From assembly GCA_037893225.1 (NCBI GenBank), contig JAZGUH010000710.1, positions 124,001 to 188,000 of the forward strand: 64,000 bases of DNA, written 5' to 3'. The notes under the pieces are model-generated. The model saw nothing but the letters and a program-made list of their open reading frames with translations. It did not search any database and was not told the origin of the DNA. Below are positions 48,451 to 61,619 of this stretch, one piece after another; the first letter of the stretch is position 1; the number at the start of each line of letters is the position of its first letter. This stretch comes from Hippasteria phrygiana (lineage: Eukaryota; Echinodermata; Asteroidea; Valvatida; Goniasteridae). Position numbers and translations under genes: made by a program.

Positions 48451-51400
48451 CTTGTGGAGAAAATTCAAACCTCGCAATGTTTATTTTCTTCCCGGCCAAC
48501 ATATGTGTACATGTTACCGTCTATTTATTGCTCCATGCATGTCAAATTCCCTGGGGTATGGACTTGCTTTACTCATTCATAATTGCATGAAATATCAACC
48601 AAATTCAGTAATGTTGACATGTATGGATAGCTTAGATCTGGCGCTACATGTTGCAATTATCGGCGGCTTTTTAGAGTTAAAACTTGTGGAGAAAATTCAA
48701 ACCTCGCAATGTTTATTTTCTTTCCGGCCAACATCTGTGTACATGTTACCGTCTATTTATTGCTCCATGCATGTCAAATTCCCTGGGGTATGGACTTGCT
48801 TTACTCATTCATAATTGCATGAAATATCAACCAAATTCAGTAATGTTGACATGTATGGATAGCTTAGATCTGGCGCTACATGTTGCAATTATCGGCGGCT
48901 TCTTAGAGTTAACACTTGTGGAGAAAATTCAAACCTCGCAATGTTTATTTTCTTCCCGGCCAACATCTGTGTGCAGATTACCGTCTATTTATTGCTCCAT
49001 GCCTGTCAAATTCCCTGGGGTATGGACTTGCTCTACTCATTCATAATTGCATGAAATATCAACCAAATTCAGTAATTTTGACATGTATGGATAGCTTAGA
49101 TCTGGCGCTACATGTTGCAATTATCGGCGGCTTCTTAGAGTTAAAACTTGTGGAGAAAATTCAAACCTCGCAATGTTTATTTTCTTCCCGGCCAACATAT
49201 GTGTACATGTTACCGTCTATTTATTGCTCCATGCATGTCAAATTCCCTGGGGTATGGACTTGCTTTACTCATTCATAATTGCATGAAATATCAACCAAAT
49301 TCAGTAATTTTGACATGTATGGATAGCTTAGATCTGGCGCTACATGTTGCAATTATCGGCGGCTTCTTAGAGTTAACACTTGTGGAGAAAATTCAAACCT
49401 CGCAATGTTTATTTTCTTTCCGGCCAACATCTGTGTACATATTACCGTCTATTTATTGCTCCATGCATGTCAAATTCCCTGGGGTATGGACTTGCTTTAC
49501 TCATTCATAATTGCATGAAATATCAACCAAATTCAGTAATTTTGACATGTATGGATAGCTTAGATCTGGCGCTACATGTTGCAATTATCGGCGGCTTCTT
49601 AGAGTTAACACTTGTGGAGAAAATTCAAACCTCGCAATGTTTATTTTCTTCCCGGCCACCATCTGTGTGCAGATTACCGTCTATTTATTGCTCCATGCCT
49701 GTCAAATTCCCTGGGGTATGGACTTGCTCTACTCATTCATAATTGCATGAAATATCAACCAAATTCAGTAATTTTGACATGTATGGATAGCTTAGATCTG
49801 GCGCTACATGTTGCAATTATCGGCGGCTTCTTAGAGTTAAAACTTGTGGAGAACATTCAAACCTCGCAATGTTTATTTTCTTTCCGGCCAACATCTGTGT
49901 ACATGTTACCGTCTATTTATTGCTCCATGCATGTCAAATTCCCTGGGGTATGGACTTGCTTTACTCATTCATAATTGCATGAAATATCAACCAAATTCAG
50001 TAATGTTGACATGTATGGATAGCTTAGATCTGGCGCTACATGTTGCAATTATCGGCGGCTTCTTAGAGTTAACACTTGTGGAGAAAATTCAAACCTCGCA
50101 ATGTTTATTTTCTTCCCGGCCACCATCTGTGTGCAGATTACCGTCTATTTATTGCTCCATGCATGTCAAATTCCCTGGGGTATGGACTTGCTTTACTCAT
50201 TCATAATTGCATGAAATATCAACCAAATTCAGTAATGTTGACATGTATGGATAGCTTAGATCTGGCGCTACATGTTGCAATTATCGGCGGCTTCTTAGAG
50301 TTAACACTTGTGGAGAAAATTCAAACCTCGCAATGTTTATTTTCTTCCCGGCCACAATCTGTGTGCAGATTACCGTCTACTTATTGCTCCATGCCTGTCA
50401 AATTCCCTGGGGTATGGACTTGCTCTACTCATTCATAATTGCATGAAATATTAACCAAATTCAGTAATTTTGACATGTATGGATAGCTTAGATCTGGCGC
50501 TACATGTTGCAATTATCGGCGGCTTCTTAGAGTTAAAACTTGTGGAGAAAATTCAAACCTCGCAATGTTTATTTTCTTCCCGGCCAACATATGTGTACAT
50601 GTTACCGTCTATTTATTGCTCCATGCATGTCAAATTCCCTGGGGTATGGACTTGCTTTACTCATTCATAATTGCATGAAATATCAACCAAATTCAGTAAT
50701 TTTGACATGTATGGATAGCTTAGATCTGGCGCTACATGTTGCAATTATCGGCGGCTTCTTAGAGTTAAAACTTGTGGAGAAAATTCAAACCTCGCAATGT
50801 TTATTTTCTTCCCGGCCACCATCTGTGTGCAGATTACCGTCTATTTATTGCTCCATGCCTGTCAAATTCCCTGGGGTATGGACTTGCTCTACTCATTCAT
50901 AATTGCATGAAATATCAACCAAATTCAGTAATTTTGACATGTATGGATAGCTTAGATCTGGCGCTACATGTTGCAATTATCGGCGGCTTCTTAGAGTTAA
51001 CACTTGTGGAGAAAATTCAAACCTCGCAATGTTTATTTTCTTCCCGGCCAACATCTGTGTGCAGATTACCGTCTATTTATTGCTCCATGCCTGTCAAATT
51101 CCCTGGGGTATGGACTTGCTCTACTCATTCATAATTGCATGAAATATCAACCAAATTCAGTAATTTTGACATGTATGGATAGCTTAGATCTGGCGCTACA
51201 TGTTGCAATTATCGGCGGCTTCTTAGAGTTAACACTTGTGGAGAAAATTCAAACCTCGCAATGTTTATTTTCTTCCCGGCCACCATCTGTGTGCAGATTA
51301 CCGTCTATTTATTGCTCCATGCATGTCAAATTCCCTGGGGTATGGACTTGCTTTACTCATTCATAATTGCATGAAATATCAACCAAATTCAGTAATGTTG

Positions 51401-51930
51401 ACATGTATGGATAGCTTAGATCTGGCGCTACATGTTGCAATTATCGGCGGCTTCTTAGAGTTAACACTTGTGGAGAAAATTCAAACCTCGCAATGTTTAT
51501 TTTCTTCCCGGCCACAATCTGTGTGCAGATTACCGTCTACTTATTGCTCCATGCCTGTCAAATTCCCTGGGGTATGGACTTGCTCTACTCATTCATAATT
51601 GCATGAAATATTAACCAAATTCAGTAATTTTGACATGTATGGATAGCTTAGATCTGGCGCTACATGTTGCAATTATCGGCGGCTTCTTAGAGTTAAAACT
51701 TGTGGAGAAAATTCAAACCTCGCAATGTTTATTTTCTTCCCGGCCAACATATGTGTACATGTTACCGTCTATTTATTGCTCCATGCATGTCAAATTCCCT
51801 GGGGTATGGACTTGCTTTACTCATTCATAATTGCATGAAATATCAACCAAATTCAGTAATGTTGACATGTATGGATAGCTTAGATCTGGCGCTACATGTT
51901 GCAATTATCGGCGGCTTCTTAGAGTTAACA

Positions 51931-53320
51931 CTTGTGGAGAAAATTCAAACCTCGCAATGTTTATTTTCTTTCCGGCCAACATCTGTGTACATGTTACCTT
52001 CTATTTATTGCTCCATGCATGTCAAATTCCCTGGGGTATGGACTTGCTTTATTCATTCATAATTGCATGAAATATCAACCATATTCAGTTATTTTGACAT
52101 GTATGTATAGCTTAGATCTGGCGCTACATGTTGCAATTATCGGCGGCTTCTTAGAGTTAAAACTTGTGGAGAAAATTCAAACCTCGCAATGTTTATTTTC
52201 TTTCCGGCCAACATATGTGTGCATATTACCTTCTATTTATTGCTCCATGCCTGTCAAATTCCCTAGGGTATGACTTGCTTTACTCATTCATAATTGCATG
52301 AAATATCAACCAAATTCAGTAATTTTGACATGTATGGATAGCTTAGATCTGGCGCTACATGTTGCAATTATCGGCGGCTTCTTAGAGTTAACACTTGTGG
52401 AGAAAATTCAAACCTCGCAATGTTTATTTTCTTCCCGGCCAAAATCTGTGTACATATTACCGTCTATTTTTTGCTCCATGCATGTCAAATTCCCTGGGGT
52501 ATGGACTTGCTTTACTCATTCATAATTGCATGAAATATCAACCAAATTCAGTAATTTTGACATGTATGTATAGCTTAGATATGGCGCTACATGTTGCAAT
52601 TATCGGCGGCTTCTTAGAGTTAAAACTTGTGGAGAAAATTCAAACCTCGCAATGTTTATTTTCTTTCCGGCCAACACATGTGTGCATATTACCTTCTATT
52701 TATTGCTCCATGCCTGTCAAATTCCCTAGGGTATGACTTGCTTTACTCATTCATAATTGCATGAAATATCAACCAAATTCAGTAATTTTGACATGTATGG
52801 ATAGCTTAGATCTGGCGCTACATGTTGCAATTATCGGCGGCTTCTTAGAGTTAACACTTGTGGAGAAAATTCAAACCTCGCAATGTTTATTTTCTTCCCG
52901 GCCACCATCTGTGTGCAGATTACCGTCTATTTATTGCTCCATGCCTGTCAAATTCCCTGGGGTATGGACTTGCTTTACTCATTCATAATTGCATGAAATA
53001 TCAACCAAATTCAGTAATGTTGACATGTATGGATAGCTTAGATCTGGCGCTACATGTTGCAATTATCGGCGGCTTCTTAGAGTTAACACTTGTGGAGAAA
53101 ATTCAAACCTCGCAATGTTTATTTTCTTCCCGGCCACCATCTGTGTGCAGATTACCGTCTATTTATTGCTCAATGCCTGTCAAATTCCCTGTGGTATGGA
53201 CTTGCTTTACTCATTCATAATTGCATGAAATATCAACCAAATTCAGTAATTTTGACATGTATGGATAGCTTAGATCTGGCGCTACATGTTGCAATTATCG
53301 GCGGCTTCTTAGAGTTAAAA
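51931..53320 (+). repeat. 1,390-bp cassette, copy 4
   Basis: Offset 4,870 bp from copy 3 and 7,187 bp from copy 2. It is followed by the 231-bp monomer 53321, as copy 2 is followed by 46134. Confidence 0.92.
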
Positions 53321-54247
53321 CTTGTGGAGAAAATTCAAACCTCGCAATGTTTATTTTCTTCCCGGCCAACATATGTGTACATGTTACCGTCTATTTATTG
53401 CTCCATGCATGTCAAATTCCCTGGGGTATGACTTGCTTTACTCATTCATAATTGCATGAAATATCAACCAAATTCAGTAATTTTGACATGTATGGATAGC
53501 TTAGATCTGGCGCTACATGTTGCAATTATCGGCGGCTTCTTAGAGTTAAAACTTGTGGAGAAAATTCAAACCTCGCAATGTTTATTTTCTTCCCGGCCAA
53601 CATATGTGTACATGTTACCGTCTATTTATTGCTCCATGCATGTCAAATTCCCTGGGGTATGGACTTGCTTTACTCATTCATAATTGCATGAAATATCAAC
53701 CAAATTCAGTAATGTTGACATGTATGGATAGCTTAGATCTGGCGCTACATGTTGCAATTATCGGCGGCTTCTTAGAGTTAACACTTGTGGAGAAAATTCA
53801 AACCTCGCAATGTTTATTTTCTTCCCGGCCACAATCTGTGTGCAGATTACCGTCTACTTATTGCTCCATGCCTGTCAAATTCCCTGGGGTATGGACTTGC
53901 TCTACTCATTCATAATTGCATGAAATATTAACCAAATTCAGTAATTTTGACATGTATGGATAGCTTAGATCTGGCGCTACATGTTGCAATTATCGGCGGC
54001 TTCTTAGAGTTAAAACTTGTGGAGAAAATTCAAACCTCGCAATGTTTATTTTCTTCCCGGCCAACATATGTGTACATGTTACCGTCTATTTATTGCTCCA
54101 TGCATGTCAAATTCCCTGGGGTATGGACTTGCTTTACTCATTCATAATTGCATGAAATATCAACCAAATTCAGTAATGTTGACATGTATGGATAGCTTAG
54201 ATCTGGCGCTACATGTTGCAATTATCGGCGGCTTCTTAGAGTTAACA

Positions 54248-55637
54248 CTTGTGGAGAAAATTCAAACCTCGCAATGTTTATTTTCTTTCCGGCCAACATC
54301 TGTGTACATGTTACCTTCTATTTATTGCTCCATGCATGTCAAATTCCCTGGGGTATGGACTTGCTTTATTCATTCATAATTGCATGAAATATCAACCATA
54401 TTCAGTTATTTTGACATGTATGTATAGCTTAGATCTGGCGCTACATGTTGCAATTATCGGCGGCTTCTTAGAGTTAAAACTTGTGGAGAAAATTCAAACC
54501 TCGCAATGTTTATTTTCTTTCCGGCCAACATATGTGTGCATATTACCTTCTATTTATTGCTCCATGCCTGTCAAATTCCCTAGGGTATGACTTGCTTTAC
54601 TCATTCATAATTGCATGAAATATCAACCAAATTCAGTAATTTTGACATGTATGGATAGCTTAGATCTGGCGCTACATGTTGCAATTATCGGCGGCTTCTT
54701 AGAGTTAACACTTGTGGAGAAAATTCAAACCTCGCAATGTTTATTTTCTTCCCGGCCAAAATCTGTGTACATATTACCGTCTATTTTTTGCTCCATGCAT
54801 GTCAAATTCCCTGGGGTATGGACTTGCTTTACTCATTCATAATTGCATGAAATATCAACCAAATTCAGTAATTTTGACATGTATGTATAGCTTAGATATG
54901 GCGCTACATGTTGCAATTATCGGCGGCTTCTTAGAGTTAAAACTTGTGGAGAAAATTCAAACCTCGCAATGTTTATTTTCTTTCCGGCCAACACATGTGT
55001 GCATATTACCTTCTATTTATTGCTCCATGCCTGTCAAATTCCCTAGGGTATGACTTGCTTTACTCATTCATAATTGCATGAAATATCAACCAAATTCAGT
55101 AATTTTGACATGTATGGATAGCTTAGATCTGGCGCTACATGTTGCAATTATCGGCGGCTTCTTAGAGTTAACACTTGTGGAGAAAATTCAAACCTCGCAA
55201 TGTTTATTTTCTTCCCGGCCACCATCTGTGTGCAGATTACCGTCTATTTATTGCTCCATGCCTGTCAAATTCCCTGGGGTATGGACTTGCTTTACTCATT
55301 CATAATTGCATGAAATATCAACCAAATTCAGTAATGTTGACATGTATGGATAGCTTAGATCTGGCGCTACATGTTGCAATTATCGGCGGCTTCTTAGAGT
55401 TAACACTTGTGGAGAAAATTCAAACCTCGCAATGTTTATTTTCTTCCCGGCCACCATCTGTGTGCAGATTACCGTCTATTTATTGCTCAATGCCTGTCAA
55501 ATTCCCTGTGGTATGGACTTGCTTTACTCATTCATAATTGCATGAAATATCAACCAAATTCAGTAATTTTGACATGTATGGATAGCTTAGATCTGGCGCT
55601 ACATGTTGCAATTATCGGCGGCTTCTTAGAGTTAAAA
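54248..55637 (+). repeat. 1,390-bp cassette, copy 5
   Basis: Offset 2,317 bp from copy 4 and 7,187 bp from copy 3. It is followed by the full-length monomer 55638 and then by GGCTTTTTAG near 55,856, as in copy 3. Confidence 0.92.
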
Positions 55638-56565
55638 CTTGTGGAGAAAATTCAAACCTCGCAATGTTTATTTTCTTCCCGGCCAACATATGTGTACATG
55701 TTACCGTCTATTTATTGCTCCATGCATGTCAAATTCCCTGGGGTATGGACTTGCTTTACTCATTCATAATTGCATGAAATATCAACCAAATTCAGTAATG
55801 TTGACATGTATGGATAGCTTAGATCTGGCGCTACATGTTGCAATTATCGGCGGCTTTTTAGAGTTAAAACTTGTGGAGAAAATTCAAACCTCGCAATGTT
55901 TATTTTCTTTCCGGCCAACATCTGTGTACATGTTACCGTCTATTTATTGCTCCATGCATGTCAAATTCCCTGGGGTATGGACTTGCTTTACTCATTCATA
56001 ATTGCATGAAATATCAACCAAATTCAGTAATGTTGACATGTATGGATAGCTTAGATCTGGCGCTACATGTTGCAATTATCGGCGGCTTCTTAGAGTTAAC
56101 ACTTGTGGAGAAAATTCAAACCTCGCAATGTTTATTTTCTTCCCGGCCAACATCTGTGTGCAGATTACCGTCTATTTATTGCTCCATGCCTGTCAAATTC
56201 CCTGGGGTATGGACTTGCTCTACTCATTCATAATTGCATGAAATATCAACCAAATTCAGTAATTTTGACATGTATGGATAGCTTAGATCTGGCGCTACAT
56301 GTTGCAATTATCGGCGGCTTCTTAGAGTTAAAACTTGTGGAGAAAATTCAAACCTCGCAATGTTTATTTTCTTCCCGGCCAACATATGTGTACATGTTAC
56401 CGTCTATTTATTGCTCCATGCATGTCAAATTCCCTGGGGTATGGACTTGCTTTACTCATTCATAATTGCATGAAATATCAACCAAATTCAGTAATTTTGA
56501 CATGTATGGATAGCTTAGATCTGGCGCTACATGTTGCAATTATCGGCGGCTTCTTAGAGTTAACA

Positions 56566-59500
56566 CTTGTGGAGAAAATTCAAACCTCGCAATGTTTATT
56601 TTCTTTCCGGCCAACATCTGTGTACATATTACCGTCTATTTATTGCTCCATGCATGTCAAATTCCCTGGGGTATGGACTTGCTTTACTCATTCATAATTG
56701 CATGAAATATCAACCAAATTCAGTAATTTTGACATGTATGGATAGCTTAGATCTGGCGCTACATGTTGCAATTATCGGCGGCTTCTTAGAGTTAACACTT
56801 GTGGAGAAAATTCAAACCTCGCAATGTTTATTTTCTTCCCGGCCACCATCTGTGTGCAGATTACCGTCTATTTATTGCTCCATGCCTGTCAAATTCCCTG
56901 GGGTATGGACTTGCTCTACTCATTCATAATTGCATGAAATATCAACCAAATTCAGTAATTTTGACATGTATGGATAGCTTAGATCTGGCGCTACATGTTG
57001 CAATTATCGGCGGCTTCTTAGAGTTAAAACTTGTGGAGAACATTCAAACCTCGCAATGTTTATTTTCTTTCCGGCCAACATCTGTGTACATGTTACCGTC
57101 TATTTATTGCTCCATGCATGTCAAATTCCCTGGGGTATGGACTTGCTTTACTCATTCATAATTGCATGAAATATCAACCAAATTCAGTAATGTTGACATG
57201 TATGGATAGCTTAGATCTGGCGCTACATGTTGCAATTATCGGCGGCTTCTTAGAGTTAACACTTGTGGAGAAAATTCAAACCTCGCAATGTTTATTTTCT
57301 TCCCGGCCACCATCTGTGTGCAGATTACCGTCTATTTATTGCTCCATGCATGTCAAATTCCCTGGGGTATGGACTTGCTTTACTCATTCATAATTGCATG
57401 AAATATCAACCAAATTCAGTAATGTTGACATGTATGGATAGCTTAGATCTGGCGCTACATGTTGCAATTATCGGCGGCTTCTTAGAGTTAACACTTGTGG
57501 AGAAAATTCAAACCTCGCAATGTTTATTTTCTTCCCGGCCACAATCTGTGTGCAGATTACCGTCTACTTATTGCTCCATGCCTGTCAAATTCCCTGGGGT
57601 ATGGACTTGCTCTACTCATTCATAATTGCATGAAATATTAACCAAATTCAGTAATTTTGACATGTATGGATAGCTTAGATCTGGCGCTACATGTTGCAAT
57701 TATCGGCGGCTTCTTAGAGTTAAAACTTGTGGAGAAAATTCAAACCTCGCAATGTTTATTTTCTTCCCGGCCAACATATGTGTACATGTTACCGTCTATT
57801 TATTGCTCCATGCATGTCAAATTCCCTGGGGTATGGACTTGCTTTACTCATTCATAATTGCATGAAATATCAACCAAATTCAGTAATTTTGACATGTATG
57901 GATAGCTTAGATCTGGCGCTACATGTTGCAATTATCGGCGGCTTCTTAGAGTTAAAACTTGTGGAGAAAATTCAAACCTCGCAATGTTTATTTTCTTTCC
58001 GGCCAACATCTGTGTACATGTTACCGTCTATTTATTGCTCCATGCATGTCAAATTCCCTGGGGTATGGACTTGCTCTACTCATTCATAATTGCATGAAAT
58101 ATCAACCAAATTCAGTAATTTTGACATGTATGGATAGCTTAGATCTGGCGCTACATGTTGCAATTATCGGCGGCTTCTTAGAGTTAACACTTGTGGAGAA
58201 AATTCAAACCTCGCAATGTTTATTTTCTTCCCGGCCAACATCTGTGTGCAGATTACCGTCTATTTATTGCTCCATGCCTGTCAAATTCCCTGGGGTATGG
58301 ACTTGCTCTACTCATTCATAATTGCATGAAATATCAACCAAATTCAGTAATTTTGACATGTATGGATAGCTTAGATCTGGCGCTACATGTTGCAATTATC
58401 GGCGGCTTCTTAGAGTTAACACTTGTGGAGAAAATTCAAACCTCGCAATGTTTATTTTCTTTCCGGCCAACATCTGTGTACATATTACCGTCTATTTATT
58501 GCTCCATGCATGTCAAATTCCCTGGGGTATGGACTTGCTTTACTCATTCATAATTGCATGAAATATCAACCAAATTCAGTAATTTTGACATGTATGGATA
58601 GCTTAGATCTGGCGCTACATGTTGCAATTATCGGCGGCTTCTTAGAGTTAACACTTGTGGAGAAAATTCAAACCTCGCAATGTTTATTTTCTTCCCGGCC
58701 ACCATCTGTGTGCAGATTACCGTCTATTTATTGCTCCATGCCTGTCAAATTCCCTGGGGTATGGACTTGCTCTACTCATTCATAATTGCATGAAATATCA
58801 ACCAAATTCAGTAATTTTGACATGTATGGATAGCTTAGATCTGGCGCTACATGTTGCAATTATCGGCGGCTTCTTAGAGTTAAAACTTGTGGAGAACATT
58901 CAAACCTCGCAATGTTTATTTTCTTTCCGGCCAACATCTGTGTACATGTTACCGTCTATTTATTGCTCCATGCATGTCAAATTCCCTGGGGTATGGACTT
59001 GCTTTACTCATTCATAATTGCATGAAATATCAACCAAATTCAGTAATGTTGACATGTATGGATAGCTTAGATCTGGCGCTACATGTTGCAATTATCGGCG
59101 GCTTCTTAGAGTTAACACTTGTGGAGAAAATTCAAACCTCGCAATGTTTATTTTCTTCCCGGCCACCATCTGTGTGCAGATTACCGTCTATTTATTGCTC
59201 CATGCATGTCAAATTCCCTGGGGTATGGACTTGCTTTACTCATTCATAATTGCATGAAATATCAACCAAATTCAGTAATGTTGACATGTATGGATAGCTT
59301 AGATCTGGCGCTACATGTTGCAATTATCGGCGGCTTCTTAGAGTTAACACTTGTGGAGAAAATTCAAACCTCGCAATGTTTATTTTCTTCCCGGCCACAA
59401 TCTGTGTGCAGATTACCGTCTACTTATTGCTCCATGCCTGTCAAATTCCCTGGGGTATGGACTTGCTCTACTCATTCATAATTGCATGAAATATTAACCA

Positions 59501-59813
59501 AATTCAGTAATTTTGACATGTATGGATAGCTTAGATCTGGCGCTACATGTTGCAATTATCGGCGGCTTCTTAGAGTTAAAACTTGTGGAGAAAATTCAAA
59601 CCTCGCAATGTTTATTTTCTTCCCGGCCAACATATGTGTACATGTTACCGTCTATTTATTGCTCCATGCATGTCAAATTCCCTGGGGTATGGACTTGCTT
59701 TACTCATTCATAATTGCATGAAATATCAACCAAATTCAGTAATGTTGACATGTATGGATAGCTTAGATCTGGCGCTACATGTTGCAATTATCGGCGGCTT
59801 CTTAGAGTTAACA
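56566..59813 (+). repeat. 1,856-bp 8-monomer tandem duplication
   Basis: Monomers 56566, 56798, 57030, 57262, 57494 and the first half of 57726 recur at 58422, 58654, 58886, 59118, 59350 and 59582. Both sets include GAGAACATTC (57030, 58886) and CCACAATCTG with GTCTACTTATT and AATATTAACC. All eight monomers in the period are full length, so the offset is exactly 8 x 232. Confidence 0.85.
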
Positions 59814-61203
59814 CTTGTGGAGAAAATTCAAACCTCGCAATGTTTATTTTCTTTCCGGCCAACATCTGTGTACATGTTACCTTCTATTTATTGCTCCATG
59901 CATGTCAAATTCCCTGGGGTATGGACTTGCTTTATTCATTCATAATTGCATGAAATATCAACCATATTCAGTTATTTTGACATGTATGTATAGCTTAGAT
60001 CTGGCGCTACATGTTGCAATTATCGGCGGCTTCTTAGAGTTAAAACTTGTGGAGAAAATTCAAACCTCGCAATGTTTATTTTCTTTCCGGCCAACATATG
60101 TGTGCATATTACCTTCTATTTATTGCTCCATGCCTGTCAAATTCCCTAGGGTATGACTTGCTTTACTCATTCATAATTGCATGAAATATCAACCAAATTC
60201 AGTAATTTTGACATGTATGGATAGCTTAGATCTGGCGCTACATGTTGCAATTATCGGCGGCTTCTTAGAGTTAACACTTGTGGAGAAAATTCAAACCTCG
60301 CAATGTTTATTTTCTTCCCGGCCAAAATCTGTGTACATATTACCGTCTATTTTTTGCTCCATGCATGTCAAATTCCCTGGGGTATGGACTTGCTTTACTC
60401 ATTCATAATTGCATGAAATATCAACCAAATTCAGTAATTTTGACATGTATGTATAGCTTAGATATGGCGCTACATGTTGCAATTATCGGCGGCTTCTTAG
60501 AGTTAAAACTTGTGGAGAAAATTCAAACCTCGCAATGTTTATTTTCTTTCCGGCCAACACATGTGTGCATATTACCTTCTATTTATTGCTCCATGCCTGT
60601 CAAATTCCCTAGGGTATGACTTGCTTTACTCATTCATAATTGCATGAAATATCAACCAAATTCAGTAATTTTGACATGTATGGATAGCTTAGATCTGGCG
60701 CTACATGTTGCAATTATCGGCGGCTTCTTAGAGTTAACACTTGTGGAGAAAATTCAAACCTCGCAATGTTTATTTTCTTCCCGGCCACCATCTGTGTGCA
60801 GATTACCGTCTATTTATTGCTCCATGCCTGTCAAATTCCCTGGGGTATGGACTTGCTTTACTCATTCATAATTGCATGAAATATCAACCAAATTCAGTAA
60901 TGTTGACATGTATGGATAGCTTAGATCTGGCGCTACATGTTGCAATTATCGGCGGCTTCTTAGAGTTAACACTTGTGGAGAAAATTCAAACCTCGCAATG
61001 TTTATTTTCTTCCCGGCCACCATCTGTGTGCAGATTACCGTCTATTTATTGCTCAATGCCTGTCAAATTCCCTGTGGTATGGACTTGCTTTACTCATTCA
61101 TAATTGCATGAAATATCAACCAAATTCAGTAATTTTGACATGTATGGATAGCTTAGATCTGGCGCTACATGTTGCAATTATCGGCGGCTTCTTAGAGTTA
61201 AAA
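59814..61203 (+). repeat. 1,390-bp cassette, copy 6
   Basis: Offset 5,566 bp from copy 5. It is followed by the monomer pair that carries the 48-bp deletion (61204-61619). Confidence 0.92.
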
Positions 61204-61619
61204 CTTGTGGAGAAAATTCAAACCTCGCAATGTTTATTTTCTTCCCGGCCAACATATGTGTACATGTTACCGTCTATTTATTGCTCCATGCATGTCAAAT
61301 TCCCTGGGGTATGGACTTGCTTTACTCATTCATAATTGCATGAAATATCAACCAAATTCAGTAATGTTGACATGTATGGATAGCTTAGATCTGGCGCTAC
61401 ATGTTGCAATTATCGGCGGCTTTTCTTTCCGGCCAACATCTGTGTACATGTTACCGTCTATTTATTGCTCCATGCATGTCAAATTCCCTGGGGTATGGAC
61501 TTGCTTTACTCATTCATAATTGCATGAAATATCAACCAAATTCAGTAATGTTGACATGTATGGATAGCTTAGATCTGGCGCTACATGTTGCAATTATCGG
61601 CGGCTTCTTAGAGTTAACA
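61204..61619 (+). repeat. Monomer pair with 48-bp deletion
   Basis: This pair is 416 bp instead of 464. Sequence runs GGCGGC-TTTT-CTTTCCGG at 61415-61430, joining monomer position about 220 directly to position about 37 of the next monomer. The intact relatives (55638-56101 and 48451-48914) have GGCTTTTTAG on the left and TTTATTTTCTTTCC on the right. The joint therefore falls in a shared TTTT, typical of microhomology-mediated or slippage deletion. It is the only break of monomer register in the window. Confidence 0.95.

Larger units (their letters stand above)
44744..51930 (+). repeat. 7,187-bp 31-monomer HOR unit (domain II)
   Basis: Thirty-one monomers, five of them short (44976, 45439, 46134, 47293, 47756). 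The first 26 recur in order at 51931-57957. The unit contains two cassette copies (44744 and 47061), a GAGAACATTC monomer (49843), and CCACAATCTG/GTCTACTTATT monomers. It has the same length and the same number of short monomers as the domain I unit at 16924, but a different variant content. Confidence 0.88.
51931..57957 (+). repeat. 7,187-bp HOR (domain II), partial copy 2, 26 monomers
   Basis: Follows 44744-50770 monomer by monomer, including cassettes at 51931 and 54248, GGCTTTTTAG near 55,856 and GAGAACATTC at 57030. It diverges at 57958, which has TTCCGGCCAACATCTG, whereas 50771 has CCCGGCCACCATCTG. Confidence 0.88.
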
